64,000 nucleotides of DNA from Amyelois transitella (GCF_032362555.1 NC_083518.1:2430501-2494500); one strand, 5' to 3'. Positions 45,646 to 57,451 are shown, numbered from the stretch's first letter. Numbers and translations: made by a program. The notes: generated from the sequence alone by a model not told the origin.

Positions 45646-45900
45646 TGTGGTTCCCGGCACCATTACAAAAAAGAATAGGACCACTTCATCTCTTTCCCAC
45701 GGATGTCGTAAAAGGCGACTAAGGGATAGGCTTATAAACTTGGGATTCTTCTTTTAGGCCATGGGTTAGCAACCTGTCACTATTTGAATCTCAATTCTAT
45801 CACTAAGCCAAACAGCTGAGCGTGGCCTATCAGTCTTTTCGAGCCTAGTGGCTCTGACTACCTCGCTAGGGATATAGACGTGATCATATGTATGTATGTA
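45646..45900 (+). repeat. SINE-A, full length
   Basis: One of the best-preserved copies: CCTGTGGTTCCCGGCACCAT at the head and ATGTATGTATG at the tail. Confidence 0.88.
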
Positions 45901-46167
45901 AAACTACTCAGTAATAGTGGACAAAATCGCAGAATGTTTGGACACCCTGCGTTTAGATGACTCGCTGCCGGCACCGTCACGTGGTTGACTCGTTATGTCT
46001 AGAAATCCAGACTTCTTGTTTTTGTTAGATAATTAGGTAAAATTTTAATCCCCAATTTTTTTTTTTGTAGTTATCTTGAACGAGATTCAGACACGCCCCT
46101 TTCAATATATAACGCGATTTACCGGTCACCCTGTAGGTATTATCCTGTTATTACACCGATCAATAAT

Positions 46168-46512
46168 CTTCTTCACCTTGGCATTAGTCCCGGTTGCATC
46201 CTCATCACTCTGGAGAAGAGCCCGGGGTATGCCTTTGACCTGGATTGGATGAGTCAGGATTTTACGCAAAGCGACTCCTTTTAAAACTTTTGCAATTAAA
46301 CCTAGCCCGTATTGGATCGATCATGGTTACAATTGTCTGAATGTGCAGGTTTCCTCATGATGTTTTCCCTCACCGTAAGAGCTTCGGTTAGTATTCAAAC
46401 ATGTATATCTTGTGAAAATAGTCATTGGTACACGGCCAAGGTGGGATTCGAACCTGTGCCTCTCTGCGTATCACGTCTTTAACCGGACAACTTACCGATT
46501 CGACCACCGACG
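46168..46512 (-). repeat. SINE-C, full length
   Basis: The minus strand reads GTGGTCGAATCGGTAAGTTG (A box), GGTTCGAATCCC (B box) and the SINE-C body. Intact-looking tRNA-type promoter motifs. Confidence 0.85.
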
Positions 46513-46530
46513 GTCTTGAATTATACCGAT

Positions 46531-46792
46531 AACATACATACATACATATGGTCACGTCTATATCCCTTGCGGGGTAGACAGAGCCAACAGTCTTGAAAAG
46601 ACTGAATGGCCACATTCAGCTATTTGGCTTAATGATAGAATTGAGATTCAAATTGTGACAGGTTGCTAGCCCATCGCCTAAAAAATAATCCCAAGTTTGT
46701 AAGCCTATCCCTTAGTCGCCTTTTACGACATCCACGGGAAAGAGATGGAGTGGTTCTATTATTTTTTGTATTGGTGACGGGAACCACACGGC
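46531..46792 (-). repeat. SINE-A, full length
   Basis: ACATACATACATATGGTCAC to GACGGGAACCACACGGCC, 19 bp from the neighbouring SINE-C. A SINE-A next to a SINE-C in this orientation recurs in OBP8 intron 4, in the opposite order. Confidence 0.88.
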
Positions 46793-47073
46793 CAAATATA
46801 TTATACCGATAAATAATATATATGTAGCAATTAACTATCTCTCACGTAAATAACAAAGCCGGTTTTGTGAATGTGGATGTCAATAAACTCATTTAAGGCT
46901 TTATGGCCAAAACGTGTATAAGTAAATCATGAAAGTCAGACGATAAATTTTATCCCTGAAGCAAAAAAAGATAAATAGGTATGTTTTAGATATAATTATT
47001 TTTTTGTTTATTTTCACCGCTGATGAGCAAATCCCTCCTCTACTTGCCTAGTAAAAAATCAATACACCCATAA

Positions 47074-47222
47074 CATACATAATAATCACGTCTTTATCCT
47101 TTACGGGTTAGTTAGAGCCAACAATCTTAAAAGGGCTGTATGGCTTAATTACGGAATTGAGATTTAAATAGTAATAGGTTGCTAACCCATCGCTATAAAG
47201 AAGAATATCAAGTTTATAAGCC
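47074..47222 (-). repeat. SINE-A, head-truncated
   Basis: ACATACATAATAATCACGTC to CGCTATAAAGAAGAATATCA. Confidence 0.7.
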
Positions 47223-47309
47223 TTCATTTCATTGAGTTTTACAATCTAAGAAATGAAAATGCCGTTTGGTTTCCGTCACTTTAGAATAGAAGCTCTCAAT
47301 ATCTCTCCC

Positions 47310-47620
47310 ATGGATGTGGTTAAAGGCGATTTAAGGATAGGTTGACTGGAAGAGATTGCATTAGTGATAAATCCAGTCCGCCTTTGTACCATCTCCGTCT
47401 TTTTTGTGCTGTTCTGTATGTTTTACTGTTATGGTGAAATAAAGAGATTTATCTTTCTATCTTATAAACTTGATATTCCTCTTTTAGGCAATGGGCTGGC
47501 ACCCTGCCACTTTTCGAATTTCAATTCAATCATGAAACCATAATGCAACTAAACGTGGCGCCTTTTCGAGACTGTTAACTCTGTCTACCCCGCAAAGGAT
47601 ATAGACGTGGCTTTAAGTAT
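47310..47620 (+). repeat. SINE-A interrupted by a LINE 3' end
   Basis: SINE-A runs 47310-47341 (CATGGATGTGGTTAAAGGCG), is interrupted, and resumes at 47463 with TTATAAACTTGATATTCC up to ATATAGACGTGG. The 120-bp insert begins TTGACTGGAAGAGATTGC and ends with AATAAAGAGATTTATCTTTC, the form of a non-LTR retrotransposon 3' end with poly(A) signal (I recall similar CTGGAAGAGATCGC tails in arthropod CR1/jockey-type LINEs). Confidence 0.65.
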
Positions 47621-47807
47621 GTTCGTAAAATGCATACAGGCTATGTCATCTAATCGGCGCTAAATGTACTGTATAATCAAAACCAATTACTTGTGCTACT
47701 TATCAGTAGCAATCAAAATAGCGATTGACGCATATTCAATTTGTTACATCTTACGTTGTAACAAAGTTAACAAAAGCAAATAAGTATTAAATCGTGTATT
47801 TAATTTA

Positions 47808-48034
47808 CATACATAGATACGTATAATCACGTCTATACCTATTCCCTGTGGGGTTAACAAAGTCAACAGTCTTGACTTAACAACAGCTAGCCAGCCCATC
47901 GCGTGCCTACCAGAGGAATCCCAAGCTAAGCCTATCACCTAATCGCCTTTAACGACATGCAAAAGATAGAAGAAAAGAAAAGATATGAAGTGCTTCTATT
48001 CTTGTTTATATTTGTGACAGAAACCACACGGTAT
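47808..48034 (-). repeat. SINE-A, diverged full-length copy
   Basis: ACATACATAGATACGTATAA to GACAGAAACCACACGGT, with substitutions and small gaps throughout. Confidence 0.65.
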
Positions 48035-48227
48035 TTTTTGTTGTTTGTTGTATCTTTATTTGTTATCTACGAACCAATGATCTTGAAATTTTGCATATAT
48101 ATAATTAAAACTCTAGAAAGACATACTTTTCATCCCAGTGAAATCTAAAGTTTTTGCGGGATTTGCGAAAACACTGTATTCTTTTGTAGATGGCGCTAAT
48201 TTCGCGCGGGTAGGTGGCGCTAAATTC

Positions 48228-48383
48228 ACGCGTGTTAAGAGTATTAAATATCTAGGTCATATTTTCTCAGCAAGCGGAATCACAGTTGATTCCGACAAAG
48301 TCAGAGCAATTAAAGAGATGCCCTCTCCTACATGTCTGAAGGATTTGCAAAGATTTCTAGGTATGCTCAATTATTTAAGGTAG
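48228..48383 (+). mobile_element. Ty3/gypsy-type LTR retrotransposon fossil (pol fragment)
   Basis: About 50 codons match the end of the reverse transcriptase region of Ty3/gypsy elements (KYLGHIFSASGI, KVRAIKEMPSP, LQRFLGMLNYL). The piece is isolated: no LTRs, gag, integrase or flanking pol were found, so this is a small broken remnant. Age cannot be estimated from one copy. Confidence 0.75.
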
Positions 48384-49790
48384 TTTATGTTGAATTCGTG
48401 CGGGTGAAGCTGCGGATTAAAGTATAGAATAATATAGAATAATCTCTACAATACCTACCAGAGCCCTAAACTTTAAAATAAAAAAATCCGACAGAAAATA
48501 ATTGAATGAGCAATGGGCGTAACTTTTTTAGCGGTATTTTTTAAATATGTATATATATATAGGTATAGCGGTATAAATAGACTTATGTTTTTATACGTAG
48601 ACTGTAAAAACCCGAATGGATTTCTGGTGGTCAATTAATCAGTTAATAAAAAAAAGTAATGGTCTCAAAGTTCAATCATACAGTGTGTTGTGTAAAAAAT
48701 GTTAACAGAAGATTTGCGGCCTGGTTGATCAAGATACGGCTTTGCCTTTGCCTAGGCAGTAATTATAACAAATGGCTATGTAGCTGTAGACTAGGTAGGT
48801 ACTCTTAGAAAAGAGGAAACGTGACAGGCGTATTTCTTGGTAATTAGTTTGCTTGTCGTTGCTCAGATTTGACTTTGTATATTTTTTTAACGTGTAATGC
48901 AAAAAAAAATATGTAAATGATGCATATTTAGTATGTGCCAATGTAGCGCCTTAATAGTTATATAAATTTTGTGTTTTCCTTTTTTGGGATTTATCAAGAA
49001 TTAACTTTTGTCAGTTATTTCTACAGCGTATAAATATAACGTTAAAATTGTATATAATGACAGCGAATTTTAATTTATTATATCTTAGATTTGATCTCAC
49101 TTTGCTTAGCATCAAATAGTCAGATCGTCATACGAAACTCATAAAATACTTAGATATTGCAAATTAACTAAAATTTTAAAAATATAAATTATAAGATAAT
49201 AATTACTCAATAAATCCTCAACGTTTTATTAATTACAAGATATTTATACAACAATTCTAAGTTCAACTAAATTTAAAGATTAACTTTATACTTAAAATAA
49301 CTATAAAATATAAACATTAACTTATTTACCGGTCTTAAAATTAATAATCTAAATAACAGTCTATTTTTTAACATTTCAAAGTTAATTTATTATTGCTATT
49401 CATTAACATAATAGATTAAAGATAAGACGGTGCAAAACGCTGACTTTTTTGTACAAAATATAATGTTATGCTTGGCAATTTTTTGCGATATGATGCGAAC
49501 CTAAAATATTTTAAAATGCAAATTACATAAATCACTGAAATGAATATGTATGCATATTACGGTCTTAGGTATTTTTAATTACATATGGATTATCTTTCAG
49601 AGAATTTTTTATAAATAAAACTAAGAAAATAGTTCATCCATATAGTTGAAACTTATTCTAAGCTTGAAATGGGAATGATGTTGGGTTATTTTTGCTCTTG
49701 TTTCTATTTTGTTTATTTTTTCTTCTCGGTGATGTGATGTTAATGTTTTCTTCTATACGTATTGTATTTTCATTTTTCTTACTTTTTATT

Positions 49791-52700
49791 TTACGCAAAT
49801 ATAAAATCCTTGGGGTTATCTTCGTATATGCACTTGGCCGTGTAGTATGACGCCTCACACAGATCTTTGTATTTTTTGGCTGCAAAAAGATAAAAGCTTA
49901 ATAACGAATATACATATTTATAATTAATAATAATTAATACGATTTTTAAAAGATCCTATCTACATAATATAAAACCACTGAAATCTCCGTATAAAACTCT
50001 TCAGATACTGAGACACTGTCTGACAGAAAACTCAAAGCCCAAACCGCTAAGTTTTCGAAATTCATGAAGGTTCCTCATAAGGTCTAGGTGTGCACTGTAT
50101 CTCATCTTGGCGTGTTCCCAGTTGCACCCTCTGCCTTAAGCTTCGGGGCCTAAGGTCCGCTTTCCTACTTCTCTCTTAATATGCACTATACATCGGGTGC
50201 ACTAAGAGAGGATTCTTCGGAATTCCCACGGAATCACTAGTGAAAACATGAAAATACTAGTTTGTAGACCTCTGATTGGGGGTCAATAAAATCATGCCAG
50301 CCTATGTGTGTATAGACATAATATTCTTCAACTCACGAATGTCTTTGCAGTTGGTGACTGACTTCTTGACAGCTTCCTTGATTTCAGCCGGGTACATCAG
50401 GTCCACTTGTTTAATGGCCGCTTCGTAACTCAATTTGTTATTTTTCACCTGAAAAGGTTTAAATGTAAAAAAAATATCTCTACTGCAGTAAATTTAATGT
50501 TACTGAATACCCATGGAATTCTTAAGATATGAAAAAATAATTTAATGATGTTGTAAGGTAACGCGTGGAAGAAATAGCGGAACTACTTTTCACGGCTATG
50601 GCTAAAAATGGCCCTCAATGAAAACAACTGAGGTCTTTGGCCGATAATGAGATGCAAACTAGTAGCTAATAAAAATTAGCTGACTGATTGACTGATATAT
50701 CAACGCACAGCTAAACATCTAGAGATTTGAAACTTGGCACGTAGTTTCTTAGTTCAGGATCTGAAATTACGAAAAGATAGAGAACTCCCGTGAATTCCCT
50801 TTTCCGTAGTTCTAGAAATACTCTTCTTTGTCATTAACGGCTTATTGGCGACCAAGGGATAGGATTATAAATTTTATTCTTCTTTCAAGCGATGGGCAAC
50901 AGCAACTTGTGACTATTTGAATTCAAGACTGTTACCTTGTTAACATTTAATATGTATGTATGTCTGTATGTTACTTACAACTTGTGTCATTTGATAGATG
51001 CAGGCTATGTAGCACATGACATCTTTATCCTCTATGAACTTCCCTTTTTCTATGTCTGCTATTAATTCTGAAAAAGCATGAACTTAAGTATTAAAAAAAA
51101 ATATTTCAGGATGCACATTCAGGAAACCGAATTTTAAAAAGATTGGTTCAGTAGATAAGCTATTCAAGCAATATTACCACTTATCTGCATAAAACCGGTG
51201 AGGCATCTACTGCGTCTAAAAGGCTATGCCCAAAGTGATAAAAACCGACCTTTAAAACCATTACAAAAACTATTCTTTATCTAAATGGGTTATTCCCGTC
51301 GTTAATATTACTCAGTGAGTTTTTACCTTCCTCGACTTTGACCTTCGCCAAGCAGTTTTTTCTGAGCATTTTTCCAGAATTCTTCAATTGCGCTCTGGTC
51401 ATCTGAACACAGATTAAAAGTTTAGTTAGAATAAGTATTTTTTTTTTCAATATTTAAAACATAATTTTAGAAAAAAGTTTGTAAAAATACTTGGGATTTC
51501 TCGCATGTAGACGATAGGCTAAATGCCTGTCACTATTTGAATTTTAATTTTATCATTTAACTGAACATGACAGTCTTTTCAATGGGGACCGGTACCCAAC
51601 ACGGTGAAAGTATTTATTGCCGTAGTCGCCTGTAACAACTTCCAAACGTTAAATTGACTAATATGGCAAACATAAATGGTTGTATTTTTGGTCTAAGATT
51701 ATAGGTTTTGGTATCTCAGTCTATATCAATTTACTGCTCAGTTTAATCAACGTGTATTTTATTGGTATTAACATATTATTTTTGCCTTTTTGATGCATCA
51801 GAGGATTAGGCTTATGTCATTCAAATTTGCACTCATATTATTTGCATAATATGAGTGCAACAAGGACTTATATTTACATAACAGATCTTCATATTAACCC
51901 TTGCGGATATTGCAAACATTTATATGTATAGTAGACATAGTACTATATGAAACTAAAAAAAGTAAGTATCTTAATATAATTTTATGTAGGTAATATGCAG
52001 GTAGGTACTAAAGATTTAAAATTTAACTAGAATTATTTAAACCTAATATTGCACTATGTACCTAATAAGAAAAATGTTCTATAAATAGCTGTTGTAGCTA
52101 TAAAAATTATATATTTTACAAAAATAAATAAGCGTCATAAAGTGTCTTTAAGAGACTATTGGAGCATAATATATACATATACATTTCACATCTTTGTCTC
52201 TTACGGGGTAGACAGAGCCAGCAGTCTCGAAAAGACGGTTGTTTAAAACACACATTCAGCTCTACGACTTAATGATGGAATTGAGAACCAAATAATACAT
52301 ATATCATGTCTTTATACTTCTGAGATAGAGAACATGATATATGTTTGTATGTTCAGTAAAGTATTAACTACTGACGATAATAGTTTTTATCACTGGCGGT
52401 ATGGTTTCCTGTACCCTAAATCATCATCATTCTTTTGGTTTGAATTGACGTAGCATCCGGTACTGGGGTCTGGGGACATTTATGTCCGTTGAGCAGCCAA
52501 TTTTTTCAAATATTTTCTTGCTTTATAAAGTGACAGCCAAATGTCATGAACCCCGTAACTTTGAGTTTATTAGCTGAGAATGCATTGATTTCTTACTAGG
52601 TGATTTATCTTTCTCTCCGCCTCTTTTATTAGTTTCTAGTGTTACTGAAAGCTATATACTCAAATAGCTTTCAGAAATAGCTTCGATACTGGCCTAATGG

Positions 52701-53305
52701 AGAAAAAAATATAGTGTGTGCTAGCTGCTTCTCTTCTCGTGCACATTGTAAAAGTCAATTAAGGGAAAGGCAAATAACCCTGTGATTCTTTAAAGCGATG
52801 TGCTGGCAATCTGTCAATATTTCAATCTCAATCCTATCATTAAATCAAACAACTGAACGAAGCGTTTCATTGGCTGTTTACCCAATAACAGTTAAAGATG
52901 TGATTCATTATGTACGAATGTGTTTGAACTCATGTTATTTATTTACATTCATATAATCACGTCTATAGCTTATCCTTGCGGAGTATACAGAGCCAACAGT
53001 CTTGAAAACACTGATAGGCCACGTTCAGCTGTTTGACTAAATATTATGGAATTATTATGTTATTTATTTAAACTTTATGCACGTAAAATGTACAACAGGT
53101 GGACTTAATGCCACATGGTATTCTCTGCCCTTGTATATGGAACCCGGTAATTTGTTACAAAAATTACATAGATAATTTGTCTTTCCGTTGATAACACTTC
53201 ACATCTAGATTAAACGGTTCAGTGACATTTCACTCTTTCTATACTTACTCCATCCACAATCCCAATAATAACACCAAACACGACTAAACATATCACTTTC
53301 GCCAT
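49791..53305 (-). CDS. OBP7, class II (LUSH-like) odorant-binding protein, 140 aa
   Basis: Exons: 53249-53305 (signal peptide MAKVICLVVFGVIIGIVDG), 51327-51402, 50979-51067, 50337-50448, 49791-49879. Phases 0-1-0-1. Cysteine spacing 26-3-40-10-8 (KNCLAKV, VMCYIAC, TNCKDI, DLCEAS, AKCIY), as in its three neighbours. The mature protein opens MTRAQLKNSGKML. The VMCYxxC block, C-10-C-8-C end and aromatic/Pro C-terminus resemble Drosophila LUSH and OBP83-type proteins; here the C-terminus is DFIFA instead of xFxFP. Role inferred: binding of hydrophobic odorants or pheromone-like ligands in sensillum lymph. The promoter is weak by eye (CATATAGTC at 53358-53366). A minus-strand AATAAA at 49712-49717 is the likelier poly(A) signal; another abuts the stop. 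Confidence 0.93.
50670..50830 (+). repeat. Common lepidopteran interspersed repeat fragment
   Basis: In OBP7 intron 3. GACTGATTGACTGATATATC and AACGCACAGC are typical of a repeat common in Lepidoptera (Helitron or RTE-like; family uncertain), possibly the reverse of the type at 18520. Confidence 0.45.
50847..50970 (+). repeat. SINE-A at OBP7 intron 3 donor
   Basis: Truncated at GGCGACCAAGGGATAGG; the tail TATGTATGTATGTCTGTATG ends 2 bp from the exon 3 donor (ACTTAC, 50973). Same family, strand and intron position as in OBP8, OBP9 and OBP10. Confidence 0.75.
51489..51600 (+). repeat. SINE-A fragment, diverged
   Basis: In OBP7 intron 1. TACTTGGGATTTCTCGC through CCTGTCACTATTTGAATTTT, then a jump to a head-like GGGGACCGGTACCCAACACG on the other strand. 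Confidence 0.5.
51827..51860. repeat. Perfect hairpin with 15-bp arms
   Basis: TTGCACTCATATTAT, loop TTGC, then the exact reverse complement. In OBP7 intron 1. No family assigned. Confidence 0.85.
52173..52290 (-). repeat. SINE-A fragment
   Basis: In OBP7 intron 1. CTCTTACGGGGTAGACAGAG with CCAGCAGTCTCGAAAAGAC. Confidence 0.65.
52720..52915 (+). repeat. SINE-A, old subfamily
   Basis: In OBP7 intron 1. Resembles the copy at 14846 (GTAAAAGTCAATTAAGGGAA, AAAGCGATGTGCTGGCAATC). Confidence 0.55.
52948..53040 (-). repeat. SINE-A tail half
   Basis: In OBP7 intron 1, 209 bp from the exon 1 donor. ATATAATCACGTCTATAGC to CCACGTTCAGCTGTTTGAC. Confidence 0.7.
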
Positions 53306-53742
53306 TTCAACACTTGTGCAAACACCGTAAGACTGTTCTGTAAACCTTCAATCGTAAGACTATATGTTTCTATAATTGTACACCAGAATGCACTAAATAC
53401 CTTAACGTGAAGGTAAATATACGATGGTAAGATATCATTTGATAAATCACCAGCCAATATAACTGTAGTTCAACAATGAATGTTTATAATAGTTTTCTTA
53501 CGTGATTTTTCCACACGTGTTTTTCAATGTGGAATACATACTTACTTCATATCTTTATCACTTACGTTTAGACAGTGCGTACAGTCTTAAGAAGACTTTA
53601 AGCCCACGTTCAGGTGAATGGCATAATGATGGAATTGAGCTTCAGATAGTGACGGATAACGGGTGATCCAGGGACTGCTTTATTGCAGTGCAGACAGGCA
53701 ATGCTGCCAGCTTACGGGTACCTACCCTGCCTGGCGGCGAGG

Positions 53743-53804
53743 CGTTGGAATCCTTATTTTATTTGTAAAAAATAATATTTACAAATAAAATAAAGATTCC
53801 AACG
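53743..53804. repeat. Near-perfect 27-bp foldback
   Basis: CGTTGGAATCCTTATTTTAT (53743 on) pairs with ATAAAATAAAGATTCCAACG (to 53804), one mismatch, 8-nt loop. It lies 14 bp from the Helitron-like element between OBP7 and OBP8. Confidence 0.85.
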
Positions 53805-53818
53805 TCTCAATAAAGTTA

Positions 53819-54043
53819 TCTTATATATAAAATTCTCGTGTCACAATGTTTGTCTCGTACTCCTCCGAAACGGCTTTACCGATTTTAACCAAATTTTGCA
53901 TGCATATTCAGTAGGTCTGAGAATCGGCTAACATCTATTTTTCATACCCCTAAGTGTTAAGGGTTGTCCACCCTTAACATTTTTTTTATAATTCTATACA
54001 AATTTTTCTTTTTTTGCAAAACAGCGTTTGCCGGGTCAGCTAG
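53819..54043 (+). mobile_element. Nonautonomous Helitron-like element
   Basis: Starts TCTTATATATAAAATTCTCG after an A and ends TTTGCCGGGTCAGCTAG before a T. TC and CTAG ends, A|T insertion and the AAAACAGCGTTTGCCGGGTC terminus fit lepidopteran Helitrons; no coding capacity. Confidence 0.75.
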
Positions 54044-54416
54044 TGTTTTTGTATAATATTGATAGAGACAGGTTTATAATATTGATAGAGAATAGTTAAT
54101 CTTAATAAGGTTAATTATTATTATTATTTTCACTGTTAATTTGCTTAAACATGCAGGTTTCTTCCGTTGAGCTGGTTTGTGATTTTTCATCGGCTAGTAA
54201 AAATAAAACATCAAAATTCTCCCTTTTATTAAAGAAACACTCTTAAATATTTTTTTATAAAATGCAAAAATCTTATTGAACCATTACATATTAACACTAC
54301 TTGTATAAAGTTCACACTCCATAATTAATATTCTAGTAAATTACCTACATTGAGCTTTAACAAAAGCAAATTAACTTCAACAAATCTTCAGAGATAAACT
54401 CATTGCTCTTCGTATG

Positions 54417-57371
54417 TTACGGGAACAAGAAATTAGGCGGATCTGCTTCGTACATGCATTTGGCCGTCGCAAACGCTGCTTCGCAAATATCCTTGTACTG
54501 TTTTGCTGAAAAACAAAAACAAACAAATCGTCAATAAGTAATACTACTTCTACCTACATACTTACATAATGGTCACGTCTATATCCCGTGCGGGGTAGAC
54601 AGAGCCAACAGTCTTGAAAAGACTGAATGGCCACGTTCAGCTATTTGACTTAATGATAGAATTGAGATTCAAATTGTGTCAGGTTGCTAGCCCATCGCCT
54701 AAAGAATCCCTAGTTTGTAAGCCTATCCCTTAGTCGCCTTTTACGACATCCATGGGAAAGAGATGAAGTGGTCCTATTCTTTTTTGTATTGGTGCCGGGA
54801 ACCACACGGCATACTTCTACCTCCTGACTTTAATCCCGGTAGCATCCTCGTCACCCTGGAGAGGAGCCCGGGGTACGCCTTTGACCATGGGTCCTGGATT
54901 CGGTGAGTCAGGTTTTTACCCGAAGCGACTTCTATCTGCCCTCCGCAACCTTTGTAGGGGAACCTAACCCAAATTGAAATCATGGTTACACATCTAGTTG
55001 CCTGAATGTGCAGGTTTCCTCAACATGTTTTCAAACTAATGTACCTACATAACTTTGAAAATAGTCATTGGTTCCTACATGGCCGAGGTGGAATTCTAAC
55101 CTTTGCCTTTTTACGCATTTTTACTGGACACCTTACTTTACCGACGCTCTTAATTAAATTCAATAAGTATATACATATATTCAATACGTTGGACTTAATA
55201 TATTACAAAAATATACGCAAAAATTGGACTTTGAATCTGAACAAGTGAAGTCCAGAAAAGAATTTTACAAAGAAATAAAAAAACGCGTTCTTATTACGAG
55301 AAATATTAAAATGCATGTGGACTAGGTTTTGCTCAAGACTTTCTCGAAAGGTTTCGTCGTTTTTTTAAATAAATATCCTTCCTATCTCACCCTCGTAAAA
55401 CATGGGCTGTTGAGAATTAACATTTGGCTACTTACCAACTCCTCTACACTTCTCTATGGTTTCCTTTACCGCGTCCTTCATATCCGCAGGGAACATCATG
55501 TCGACCTGCTTTATCATAGCCTCGTGGATTATCTTGTTGTTCTTCAACTGTAAACAATTTAGAATAGAAAAACAAACAACTACAAAAATCATTAGATTGT
55601 TTTTTTCTTAAATTTTGTGGTTGGATTTCCCCAACGATAAAGAAATTAAGTTATCAAAATGCAATTAAAAGCGATAGACATAAATAACAATAACGTATCT
55701 TGATCAAATTAAGGACGTCCTGGCAAAGGGTCAGATCAAGAGTACCCGAAACCGCCGAGCTTGCATGAAGAGGGTAATTAATGTGGATGAAGCGACAGAA
55801 GTATCGTGGCAAGTGGAAGGATGTAGTCATTGCCTAACCCTTGAGAAAAAAAGACGTGATTTTATATATGTATGACTATAAATAACAACAATTGGGAGAT
55901 TGTGATATATATGGGCACATATGCGTAGGTATCATATCAAATTAAAGTAAAAAAACTTTCAAAGGAAATAAAAAGGGAAGAGTCTAAAAATATTTCTGAT
56001 TGTACAATGTGAGAAAGGCAAAATATACGGTGTCACTACTTCAATTTACCCCGACTCTCCTCGCTCCGCCTTACAGCGTGTAGGTACTTTTTTTAGAAAC
56101 ATTTTTCCACACACCGTTTTTTGTTTCAACCGCTCCGTTTTTTGACCGCGTCGTAATTAAACTCCGCGCCATTGGACAAAGCTCTATTCGACTTATAGTC
56201 TCTATTTAGTTTAGATCAGAGGTCAGATTTTTATGTTGCTCCCTAAGAGATAGACTTACAAACTTGGGATTCCTTTTTAGGCGATGGGCTAGCAACCTGT
56301 CACTATTTGAATCTCAATTCCATTATTAAGCTGAATAGCTGAACGTGGCCATTCAGTGTTTTCAAGACTGTTGGCTCTGCCTACCCCGCAAGGGATATAG
56401 ACGTGACCGTATGTATGTATGTATATTTTCAACTTACAGCACCACCCACGGAGTAAATGCAAGCTATGTAGCACATCACATTCTTCTCTTCCAGAAACTT
56501 GCCCTTGTCAATGTCACCGACCTGTTCTGTAAAATATTATGTAATTATTGATTTTATTTCCTACTTTATTATTAACTAGCATTTTCACCCACAGTTTCGA
56601 CTGCGCGAATTTAGCGCTACCTACAAAAGAATACTTTCGCAAATTCCATGGAACTATAGTTTTTTCCTGGAATAAAGTTACCTTACGTAACGTCCTTACC
56701 CAGCCTCTTGTTTATATATAAGCCAAATGTTAAAATGATTTGTTCAGAAGATTACACGTTACAAGCAAACTTACTCTCGCATTTAAATAATTTCCTTTTC
56801 CATTTCTACAATATTTAGGTAAGTATTCTGTCTAATCACGTACATAAATAATATATTTCGTTACTTTACCTAGTTATATGTATGTGCCCAATTAATTTCA
56901 GCATTTTTGAAACAATTTGGATTAAATTTTAATGGGAAATAAAGGCATGAGTAAAATAATAATGATTTACCTTCGGTGACGTCATTTTTCGGCATACATG
57001 TTTTCTTCATCAGCTTGCCTGAGTTTTTAACCTGTTGCCTGGTCATCTGAAATTATATGGAAGTATAAATTATTAAAAAACAATATTTATCAAAACGAAC
57101 TTTTGGGCGTTTTATTGAATTTAAAATTATTTTTACTTAGATATATTAATATACTAAAAAAGCTAAGAAATAATTTCTCTAAATTTTGACAAAATAGAAG
57201 TAACGGATATAAGGTAGGTACACTAGTTAAATAATAATAAAATGACTGCCAGAAAAGCACTACAAGGGATTAAAATTTATAAGAAAAAAAAATACTTACT
57301 CCATTCACACCGAAATATTTCAAAGTGAAGAGTACACATAAAAAATAAATCAAATTAATTTTGGAAAGCAT
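54417..57371 (-). CDS. OBP8, class II (LUSH-like) odorant-binding protein, 145 aa
   Basis: Exons: 57300-57371 (signal peptide; ends TLKYFGVNG), 56971-57046, 56438-56526, 55436-55547, 54417-54505. Phases 0-1-0-1, exons 2-5 the same sizes as in OBP7, 9 and 10. Cysteine spacing 26-3-40-10-8 (KTCMPKND, VMCYIAC, EKCRGV, DICEAA, AKCMY), C-terminus NFLFP. The mature N-terminus MTRQQVKNSGKLMKK and CMPKNDVTEE are nearly shared with OBP10, its closest relative here. TATA box at 57452-57458 (minus). A minus-strand AATAAA lies at 54225-54230. Confidence 0.94.
54555..54811 (-). repeat. SINE-A, full length
   Basis: In OBP8 intron 4. ACATACTTACATAATGGTCA to GGTGCCGGGAACCACACGGC. Confidence 0.88.
54819..55155 (-). 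repeat. SINE-C, full length
   Basis: In OBP8 intron 4, directly beside the SINE-A. The 3' end faces it (CTCCTGACTTTAATCCCGG); the tRNA-like head ends near AGAGCGTCGGTAAAGTAAGG on the minus strand. Confidence 0.8.
55156..55325. repeat. Intronic block duplicated in OBP9, copy 1
   Basis: ATTCAATACGTTGGACTTAA to GAATCTGAACAAGTGAAG, TTATTACGAGAAATATTAAA and CATGTGGACT recur at 60366-60545 in the same orientation and again beside a SINE-C head. In OBP8 intron 4. Confidence 0.8.
55741..55870 (+). repeat. SINE-B, full length
   Basis: In OBP8 intron 3. ACCGCCGAGCTTGCATGAAG to AAGACGTGATTTTATATATG, with a small internal deletion before ATCGTGGCAAGTGG. Confidence 0.8.
56240..56427 (+). repeat. SINE-A at OBP8 intron 3 donor
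   Basis: Truncated near CTCCCTAAGAGATAGAC, a point close to the truncation in OBP7; the tail ATGTATGTATGTATA ends about 5 bp from the donor of exon 3. Confidence 0.82.
56569..56790 (+). repeat. Widespread lepidopteran repeat, RTE-like
   Basis: In OBP8 intron 2. CTAGCATTTTCACCCACAG, GCGCGAATTTAGCGCTACC and AACTTACTCTCGCATTTAA form the familiar order of a very common lepidopteran element, probably an RTE-type LINE 3' end. Pieces of the same family occur near 48,150-48,240 and 60,190-60,240. Confidence 0.5.
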
Positions 57372-57451
57372 TTTAATTTCGGTTATATAAATCCTTTCTA
57401 TGTAACAGAATCCATCACAAACACTAGTTTAATATTTGTCAACATAACCGC

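Larger units (their letters stand above)
43310..49710. other. Gene-free stretch separating OBP classes I and II
   Basis: About 6.4 kb with no OBP exon or other gene that I can support. It is AT-rich and dominated by SINE-A and SINE-C copies, one LINE tail and one Ty3/gypsy fossil, with plain AT-rich sequence at 48.4-49.7 kb. Confidence 0.6.
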
